Source of the DNA: CAVSLM01 sp963728895
GTDB taxonomy: Bacteria > Pseudomonadota > Gammaproteobacteria > JBBQDK01
Reading direction: 5' to 3'
Length of the DNA: 64,000 bases
Assembly: GCA_963728895.1 (NCBI GenBank)
Contig: CAVSLM010000007.1
Location: 186,001-250,000 of the forward strand
This document shows positions 57,380 to 64,000 of this stretch, piece after piece. Position numbers and translations under genes: made by a program. The number at the start of each line of letters is the position of its first letter. The stretch's first letter is position 1. The notes under the pieces are model-generated. The model was not told the DNA's origin and did no database searches. It saw only the letters and a program-made list of their open reading frames with translations.

Positions 57380-58372
57380 CTACCCCACTGCATCACCATC
57401 CGCGGTCGTACGCGCTCGCGTTCGACCCCCGATGGCGGCGATCAGTCCCAGGTAGGCAACCACCCAAACCACGACTACAGCTGCCTGCACACTTCCCGGC
57501 CGATTCCCTGCCCACACCGCCGATGCGCCGCATGCGATCATCAGACCATATGCGCTTGCGGCAAGCTGTTTGTCGGTCCAACCGCTCAACACCAGCCTCT
57601 GATAGTAATGGTCGCGATGGGCCTCCCAGACACGGTGGCCGTAGGCGGCGCGTCGGATCAGGGTCAACGTAGCATCCAGCACGAACGGAGAGAAGATCAG
57701 CGCCGGTACCCACACCGGCCAGGTGCCACTGTGCCATCCGCTAAGTCCCATGGCGGCAACAAGAAATCCGAGGGGAATCGAACCGCAGTCGCCCATGAAG
57801 ATTCGGGCGGGTGGGAAGTTGAAGAAGAGGAATGCAGTCGCCGACGCTACCACGCACAGGCAAGCGAGCGCCAGCGCAGGATTTCCAGCCATGCAGGCGC
57901 CATCCGTACCAACCGAACCCGAAGACCGCCATCCCACCGGCAAGTCCGTCGTCCCATCCATGAAGTTGTACAGATTGGTGCCCCAGACGATCGCGAGCAC
58001 CGACAATATTAGCCCGACTATCCCGACCCCCTTCAGCTCCGACACTACAAAGGCGGCGGCCATCGCGATATGCAGCATCAGGCGGAAGGTCGCGCTTAAC
58101 CCGCAGACATCGTCGGTCCACGACACCAGCATCGGCACGCCCGCCGCCGCGGCGAGACGCCCTGGGAAAGGAATCAGTAAGACCCATCCCGATAGAGCGC
58201 CCGCAAATACGGCGATTCCCCCGCTTCTGGGCCGCGGATCGGAGTGGAGGGACCGTTCGTTCGGCTGATCGAGCACCGTCGGCAGCAACCAACCTTTGAT
58301 CAGCGTCGGAAGCAGCGCCAGTGCGACACCAAACGCCAGCAGGGGAGCGAAGTACCCGTGTATCTGAATCAT
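57380..58372 (-). CDS. GT4 undecaprenyl-phosphate sugar-1-phosphate transferase (WbpL/WecA-like)
   Basis: About 330 residues, polytopic. Acts at the inner membrane to start O-unit synthesis by transferring a HexNAc-1-phosphate to undecaprenyl phosphate. Signatures: SLHSDPRPRSGGIAVFAGAL (HxxPTPRxGG-type), SWTDDVCGLSATFRLMLHIA, LYNFMDG, ARIFMGDCGSIPLGFLVAAM and AHRDHYYQRLVLSGW. Between about 57890 and 57965 the frame is shifted and restored: the +1 reading GLAGGMAVFGFGWYGWR fits the family where the main frame reads DLPVGWRSSGS, so two compensating indels are likely. ATG 58372 is chosen; an in-frame ATG at 58426 adds 18 residues without conservation. Confidence 0.83.
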   Translation of the reverse strand: MIQIHGYFAPLLAFGVALALLPTLIKGWLLPTVLDQPNERSLHSDPRPRSGGIAVFAGALSGWVLLIPFPGRLAAAAGVPMLVSWTDDVCGLSATFRLMLHIAMAAAFVVSELKGVGIVGLILSVLAIVWGTNLYNFMDGTTDLPVGWRSSGSVGTDGACMAGNPALALACLCVVASATAFLFFNFPPARIFMGDCGSIPLGFLVAAMGLSGWHSGTWPVWVPALIFSPFVLDATLTLIRRAAYGHRVWEAHRDHYYQRLVLSGWTDKQLAASAYGLMIACGASAVWAGNRPGSVQAAVVVVWVVAYLGLIAAIGGRTRARTTADGDAVG

Positions 58373-58780
58373 CTCGCAGACGAAGTCCGGCAACGGACGG
58401 GGCGCACTTGCGCAGTCTCGAACCATGCAACCGTGGCCTGCAGGCCTCCTGCTGCGGTGTACGGCGGCAACCCGCGTGCCGGAGGCAAAGTACTCAGCAG
58501 ATCGCTGGACTCCTCCTTTCGTGTGTCAGGAAACCAACGACGCACAACCGCGAAGGCGCTTTCGACATTATCGGGACTTGCGTAACATCGGCTCGCCCCT
58601 ATCCGTCGGCGTAGAAAAAGAGTCCGCGTCTCGCTCCTTTCGTGTTTGCCGCAAAGCAGGATCGCGCCGCCAGATTGTGCACATAAGGGCAGGCTCGGGC
58701 GACATGAGATAACGTCCACCCAAACTTCGGGGTGATTCCCACCAGGCTTAAACAATCCGTTCATGTGCGCAGACAAAACG
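58373..58780. other. Gap between epimerase and GT4 genes, no gene seen
   Basis: About 400 nt upstream of GT4. It holds a 12-base direct repeat CTCCTTTCGTGT (58514 and 58636). Translated frames show no family motif, but given the indel density here a lost N- or C-terminal extension of a neighbour cannot be excluded. Confidence 0.35.
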
Positions 58781-59780
58781 TCACTGCGACCCCTTTCGGG
58801 CCATGTCTTCAGCGCACTCCGCTACGAGGGGGGCGCGGTACCATCGCGCAGTTCTCGGTTCCATCGGCAAGCCGGAAAGGAGGTTACCGAGCGCGTTCCG
58901 ACTGGATGCGCGAGCTGTCGACCACCAAGGAGTCGACCAGCCGGGAAACCATTGCCGCCACTCGCGGCACCCGACCCAAGGCACGAGTAGTCGGACCGGC
59001 ACGGGAAACAGCGATGCACGCCGCTCGAGCGCGTAGGCCAACGGGCCGATAAACGCCGGCGTGGATACGTCATCGGCGTCGCTCACAAGATACGTTCGCG
59101 ACGCGCAGAGCGAACCGGCGCCAATGCAGCCCCAGATGGCCTTGACCAGATTGCCGAGATAGATGAAGCTGCGCCGATGGTCCACCGAGCCAGAAGATAG
59201 AGGAACACTCCGGTCGATAAGGTTGAGCAGACGCAGGAAGTTGCCACCAACGCCGGGCCATATACTAGCGGCGGGCGCAGCACGATAGTCCCATGCCCGC
59301 CCTCGCCCCGATTTCGTGCAGGCCCCGCTCCGCCTCCAGCTGGAAACTGCGTAGGGATCCTTCGGATCGGGAAAGTCCGCTTGATAAACGGAACTGGCAT
59401 GTCACCTCGCCGTTAACCTGATTGAGCTGAGGTACACAAAGCGCCGCACGCCAGCCGCAGCGGCCGACCGTGCAAGCGCGAGCGTCGCATCAAATTTACC
59501 TGCCTAAATTCGTGCGATGGGTCAGTCGCGCTTTCGGGTATCACGTGAACACGCGCCGCCAAATGCACGACGACATCGACCGCATCGACTGCAGGAGTCC
59601 GTCGGTGCCACCAGATAAATTTCCGACGGCGACGATCTGTTCCGGTTGGACCTCCCGCGTCCAGATGCCCTGGCAGCCGGAGAAGTGCGGACGGCCGCGC
59701 GCACCGCCACACGCTCTCCACAGTAATGCGCACAGCGCACGGCCGACAAAGCCGTTCGCACCCGTGATCAGCACACGCAC
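58781..59780 (-). CDS. NAD-dependent epimerase/dehydratase, multiply frameshifted
   Basis: About 330 residues after joining. Extended SDR start VLITGANGFVGRALCALLW (GxxGxxG) after GTG at 59780; DVVVHLAARVHVIPESATDP with HEFRQVNL; then GTIVLRPPLVYGP, DHRRSFIYLGNLVKAIWGCI, and TYLVSDADDVSTP in a third frame, ending near 58781. This pattern is that of WbpV/WbfP-like UDP-HexNAc C4-epimerases of O-antigen loci. The catalytic YxxxK segment is not clearly readable. Its start overlaps the GT stop by 13 nt. At least three indels; sequence error or decay. Confidence 0.75.
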
Positions 59781-61005
59781 CCGAGCAGCTCTCTGTATAC
59801 GGACAGCGTCTCCCCGCCACCACCGTTGCCTCGGAAAATTCATCCGCGGCGATGCGGCACCCGTTCTCGCCGAGGCTGCGCCGTAGCCCGCCGTCCGCGA
59901 TCAGCTCGCCCAGGGCCTCGGTCAACGCAGATACGTCACCGAGGGGGATTAACAGGCCGTTGACCCGGTGGCGTACGATCTCCCGGCACCCCGGGGCGTC
60001 CGTCGTGACGATGGGGCGACCGCAGGCCGCCGCTTCGATCAGCGCCTTGGGAACGCCTTCGCCATATGCCGATGGCAGGCATGCAATGTGCGCCACCGCG
60101 AATACCCGATGCATGTCTTCTCGCTGTCCCCACCACTCGACCGCACCGGATGCGTGCCACTCGTGCAACTGCGCTCTCGGGATTGTGTTGCGGTTCGCGG
60201 GATCGCTGTCTCCGACGAGCGCGAACCGCGCCTGCGCCTCGCGCTCCCTGAGCGTCCGAGCCGCACTGACAAATTCCCCCACGCCTTTGTCCCACAGCAT
60301 GCGAGAAACAGGAACGATTTTCGGCGGCCCCTGAGGCTCAGGAGTCGGAGTAAACGTAGTGGTGTCTACGCCCGAACCGCGTATCAGCCTGGTTCGCTCT
60401 GCGTCAACCAGGCGGGTGTCGACCAGCAGTCGCTGATCGTCCGGGTTCTGCAGCACGACACGCGTACTCCTTCGGTTAAGCAGCAGCCTGAAGCCAAGGC
60501 GCACGAAAACCTTCAGCAGCTGCGCCCGAAAATGTCCCGAGGAGAACACGTATCCCAGGCCAGCTACGGCGTTGACGACGGCCGGCACCCGGGCCAGTAT
60601 CGCGGCCGCCGACCCGTCGATCACCGGCTTGATGGCCACGTTGTGCAGCAGCTCGGGGCGTTCACGTCGCAGGATCCGCCACAGCCTCCAGATGAGCATG
60701 AACTCGTGGAGCGGATTGCTGCCGCCGCGGCGCAACTCCAGGGGAATCAGATGGAACCCTTCTCCGGTGATCCTGTCGCCGTGGTCCGTGACGCGGGTCA
60801 CTACCGTCACCTGATAGCCCGCATCCCGCGCGGCACACGCCAGCGGGAGGCGGTGTGAACAGAAGTACCAGTCCTCAGTCACGAAAAACATAAGCCTGAT
60901 CTTGCGGGTCTGCGCCGCTGCCACGGCTTTGCCCACGGGATCGATCGCGGCATCTGGCTCGGGATCCGCGCGGAGCTGCGGGGTTGCGTGACCTAGCGTC
61001 AACAT
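59768..61005 (-). CDS. Glycosyltransferase family 1 (GT-B), one frameshift at its 3' end
   Basis: About 412 residues. GT-B fold: N-terminal half with RLMFFVTEDWYFCSHRLPLA and LLHNVAIKPVIDGSAAA, C-terminal half with IVPVSRMLWDKGVGEFVSAA, the donor-binding E-x7-E in PSAYGEGVPKALIEAAACG, PIVTTDAPGCREIV and GLLIPLGDVSALTEAL. These are RfaB/WbpT-like transferases. A single indel near 59810 shifts the frame after ATVVAG; the other frame reads ETLSVYRELLGCVC and stops at 59768. Overlaps the upstream methyltransferase by 7 nt, so it is part of one leftward operon. Confidence 0.88.
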
Positions 61006-61853
61006 GGCCTCAGCAGCACGTCGAAGGCCGAGACGCTGAGCTCATGATCCGACAACCCGCGAAACTCCGCAGCCAGCCGCGACCGGGTGATCGGCAGGCG
61101 AGTCCACCGGTCGACCTGTACGACCTCTGTCTGGAAACCTGCCTGCTCGAATAGCTTCAGCATCCGGCCGTATCGAATCCGGTTATTATAAAGGCCCGAG
61201 CGGTATAGCCAGTCCGTCTCCCAGAAGCGCTGTGAGAAGCGCAAGTTGTTCAAACCTCCGCCAAGATGGTCCATGAGATCAACCCTGTGGGAGCACACGC
61301 CGTCCCGTCTCAGGATGCGACGCAGCTCCCTCTGGATCGGTAAGAACTCGTTGGATCGGATGTGTCCCAGCACGGCGTGCGACCATACGAAATCGACCGA
61401 GGCATCAGGAATGCCTCGCAAAGACTCCAGGCCGCGCGTGCTGTAAACCGAGGCGCATCGCGCGAGCAGTTCCGCGACGCTCTTGGCGCCGTCGACGACT
61501 TGGGGGTCGAGTCCGCGCACCTGCAAATGGCGCCGCATGCTCTCGTATACTTCTATGCCAGCACAGGCGAAATCACCAGTATCGATCAGCCAGCTAGCAG
61601 GCGCACCGTGTGCACGGGCGATCAGCCCGGAGCTCGCCAAATCACCGGGTCCCGGCTCCAGAGCCACAAATCCGTTTCTCTTGCGCGCAAAGTGTGCACG
61701 TTGGAAATGCCGGTCGAACACCCCGCAAGCGTATTCCGGGGACAGCATCGCCCCATGTCGGAAGAGACCTAGGCGCCTCCAGCTCGAATAATCCACCGGG
61801 AGACGGGAGAGCAGGAGCTTGGCCGCCAGCTTCGCCTGCCACGGAATGCTCAC
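60999..61853 (-). CDS. Class I SAM-dependent methyltransferase
   Basis: A 284-residue protein with a Rossmann methyltransferase fold: motif I-like VALEPGPGDLASSGLIARAH near residue 63, DASVDFVWSHAVLGHI near 150 (motif IV/V), followed by RELRRILRRDGVCSHRVDLM. The SAM motif I uses PGPGD in place of the more usual GCGTG. Likely methylates a sugar or lipid-linked intermediate of this locus; substrate cannot be inferred. Starts inside the amidotransferase stop (61850-61853). Confidence 0.8.
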   Translation of the reverse strand: MSIPWQAKLAAKLLLSRLPVDYSSWRRLGLFRHGAMLSPEYACGVFDRHFQRAHFARKRNGFVALEPGPGDLASSGLIARAHGAPASWLIDTGDFACAGIEVYESMRRHLQVRGLDPQVVDGAKSVAELLARCASVYSTRGLESLRGIPDASVDFVWSHAVLGHIRSNEFLPIQRELRRILRRDGVCSHRVDLMDHLGGGLNNLRFSQRFWETDWLYRSGLYNNRIRYGRMLKLFEQAGFQTEVVQVDRWTRLPITRSRLAAEFRGLSDHELSVSAFDVLLRPC

Positions 61854-63873
61854 GTCTGCACACCATCACCGGACGTCAACTTGGCGTGCTCATACCAGGA
61901 TTGGAACATCAGGACGTCCCAGAGGTAATACTGCCAGTTGCGCGTCCCCGCCTGGTGCTCGGCCCACAAACGCCGTATGGGGGCCGGGTCGGAATGACCT
62001 GGTGAAACAGACGGGGGACGCTGAGCAGCTCTTCCGCCCAATCGCGCAGCGGTCCGCGCAGCCACTGGTCTATAGGCACCCCGAACCCCATTTTGGGACG
62101 CTCAATAAGCTCGCGCGGCACGTACCGGTGGAGCACCCTTCGCAGCAGGATCTTGCCTTCGGTTCGCGCGATCTTCCAGGCAAGAGGCAGCCGCCAAGCG
62201 AACTCGAACACGCCATGATCGAGAAACGGTATGCGCGACTCCAGGGCAACACTCATGGCGGCACGGTCCACCTTAACCAGAATATCGTTGGGGAGATAGG
62301 TCACGGTGTCCAGATACATCATCCGCTCGGTGAAATCCTCCGTGGCAGGCCACTGCGTGCGGTCGGTCAGCGCCGTGGTCGGCTCGCGCGAACCGGGTAC
62401 CACCGACGAGGGGCTCTTCCAGTGCGAGACCAACCTGAGGTACATAGTCTCTGCATCGCGCACCCCGACGACTTCTCCCAACTTCTGCAGTTTGTCGCCC
62501 GGATTCCGCTGTCGAAGGGCGCGCGGCAGCATCGGTCCTAGCCGCTCGGCCAAGCGATCCCACGATTGCGGCGAAGTGCCCAGGATCGTTCTCGAGAGCA
62601 GGCTTCTCATCGAATAGGGCATCCAGCCAATCCTGCGCCAGATACTTCTTCCCCAGAGATAACGCGTATACCCGCCGAAGATCTCATCTCCGGCGTCCCC
62701 CGAAAGGCTGACCGTAACGTGCTTGCGTGCGAGCTTCGAGACCAGCAGCGTAGGGATTTGCGACGCATCCGAAAACGGCTCGTCGTAGATGTCAGGCAGA
62801 CTCGGGATAACTTCCCTAGCCTCCCGAGGGGCCACGTACCACTCTGTGTGCTCGGTACCGAGATGCCGCGCGACTGCCTCAGCGTGCGTGGCCTCGTTGT
62901 ATGCCGCCTCATGAAATCCGATGGTGAAGGTCCGCACGGGCCGTGTGCTCTGGGCCTGCATCAGTGACACAATCAGGGAGGAATCGACACCACCCGACAG
63001 AAACGCACCCAAGGGAACGTCCGCCACCATCTGCTGTGCGACGGCCACTCTAAGCGTGGCATCAAGCTCCTCCTCCGCTTCGTCGATGCTCCCCGTGTAC
63101 GGATGCGCCCTTGCGTGCTGCACGGCCGCTTGCGCCGACCAGTATGGAATCGCTGCGCTAAGGAGCGAAGATGCGCCTTCACGCTCAAGCCGCCCGAGCC
63201 GCTCCAACGGAATACTCATCCAAGTCCCGGGCATGAGCTTCCATATGTTTTTGTAGATGGTAAACGGGGCCGGGACATCGTCGTTGTGGCGCATCAACAT
63301 GGCCAGTGCATCCCGGTCTATGTCCCCTCGGAACGCGGGGTGCCGACGCAAGGCCTTCAGCTCCGACCCGAACAGCAGGCTTTTTCCCATCCCTGCCAGG
63401 TAAAGTGGCTTTTCCCCAAAACGATCCTTGGCCAGATGGAGACAACGCTCGCGTCGGTCCCATAGGGCGAAGGCAAACATGCCAACGGTCGCCCGCAGGG
63501 CCCGCTCCACCCCCCACGCTCCAACCGCCGCAAGGAGGACTTCAGTGTCGGAATGTCCTCTCCACGGGTGCCCATTGCCCCCCGCCTCCCGATCCAGCTG
63601 GTTCCTGATTTGCGCGCAATTGTAGATCTCACCGTTGTAGGCGATCACATGGCGTCCACAGGACGAGACCATCGGCTGGTGGCCTTCCGGAGACAGATCC
63701 ATCACTGCCAAGCGGGCATGTCCCATTGCGAGCCCGACCTCCGGATCCGTCCATGTTCCGGAATCGTCAGGGCCGCGGTGATGAAGCGCCGCGGACATGC
63801 GACTGGCGACCGCCTCCAGTTCCGATGCGCCCGAGGCGCCGGAAGGATCGACGAACCCGGCTATTCCGCACAT
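61850..63873 (-). CDS. Asparagine synthase (glutamine-hydrolysing)-type amidotransferase, frameshift near its end
   Basis: About 670 residues. N-terminal class II glutaminase with Cys2 (MCGIAGFVDPSGASG), HRGPDDSGTW, YNGEIYN and SDTEVLLAAVGAWG. C-terminal synthetase domain: PPi loop FLSGGVDSSLIVSL near 297, VSLSGDAGDEIFGGYTRYLW near 390, and RAAMSVALESRIPFLDHGVF near 545. Ends in ELLSVPRLFHQVIPTR, then frame +1 gives PIRRLWAEHQAGTRNWQYYL to TGA 61850, so an indel lies near 61990-62010. In O-antigen loci such enzymes amidate uronic acids (P. aeruginosa WbpS-like); plain asparagine synthesis is the alternative. Same-strand operon head in view. Confidence 0.87.
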
Positions 63874-63927
63874 GGGTGGGTATGCAAACGGGATGAGCCG
63901 ACATGTCCTGATACCACCACCATTGTC

Positions 63928-63999
63928 TCACCGCTCGCAGAGGAAGTGCCAATAGGGTAGCTCCGCGGATACCGTGATGCGCCCGAAGCTATCGTGCAG
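63928..63999 (-). CDS. C-terminal end of an unidentified gene, cut by the window edge
   Basis: An open minus-strand frame from the edge ends at TGA 63928: 23 residues, ending AELPYWHFLCER. It lies 54 nt upstream of the amidotransferase start in the same direction and would be the preceding polysaccharide gene. The fragment is too short to name. Confidence 0.3.
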   Translation of the reverse strand: MHDSFGRITVSAELPYWHFLCER

Positions 64000-64000
64000 C

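Overview
The window reads as a high-GC gammaproteobacterial chromosome. The evidence is a core block with the same gene content and order as Escherichia coli from rne to tatD (rne, rluC, maf/yceF, yceD, rpmF, plsX, fabH, fabD, fabG, acpP, fabF, pabC, mltG, tmk, holB, tatD), with a PilZ gene between holB and tatD. A second core block holds kdsB, ycaR, lpxK, msbA, exbD, exbB, comEC, lolD and lolC/E. Together these suggest a Chromatiales/Ectothiorhodospiraceae- or Xanthomonadales-like lineage. The species cannot be named from sequence alone.

Layout. 1-1 kb: 3' end of an acyl-CoA synthetase. 1.4-4.7 kb: a lower-GC GT-C glycosyltransferase and a GT2-GtrA fusion, together resembling a gtrABC glycan-modification module. 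4.8-16.3 kb: leftward fatty-acid/phospholipid and DNA-replication operons, with many 4-nt ATGA/GTGA overlaps. 16.6-20.7 kb: rightward biotin carboxylase and carboxyltransferase-biotin subunits of a two-subunit pyruvate carboxylase, then maf. 20.7-23.4 kb: leftward sppA-type protease, HAD phosphatase and rluC. 23.4-26.8 kb: rne behind a leader of about 670 nt with a promoter and a pseudoknot-like fold. 26.9-38.1 kb: envelope biogenesis genes (KDO activation, lipid A kinase, MsbA, ExbBD, ComEC, lipoprotein release).

38.3-50.7 kb is accessory: a 2543-residue RTX esterase/lipase, a small two-TM membrane protein of unknown family, and HlyD- and HlyB-type type I secretion components, all leftward. 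It is bracketed by dispersed inverted repeats (REPIN-like) at 38.3-38.65 and 52.8-54.3 kb; the second array also contains a decayed IS66-family transposase end. Between them lie a small exported protein, a 91-bp tandem duplication and agmatine deiminase.

54.5-64 kb is a leftward surface-polysaccharide locus: amidotransferase (asparagine-synthetase type), methyltransferase, GT family 1, NAD-dependent epimerase, GT4 polyprenol-phosphate sugar-phosphate transferase, CapD/WbpM-type dehydratase, GalU. Its order resembles the wbpS-to-wbpM end of Pseudomonas aeruginosa O6.

Reading frames are broken by one- or two-base indels in the carboxyltransferase subunit, rne, agmatine deiminase and the amidotransferase, and very densely in galU, capD, GT4 and epimerase. 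Conserved motifs survive across every break, so sequencing or assembly errors are my preferred explanation; real decay cannot be excluded for 54.5-59.8 kb. No rRNA, complete tRNA or CRISPR array was seen.
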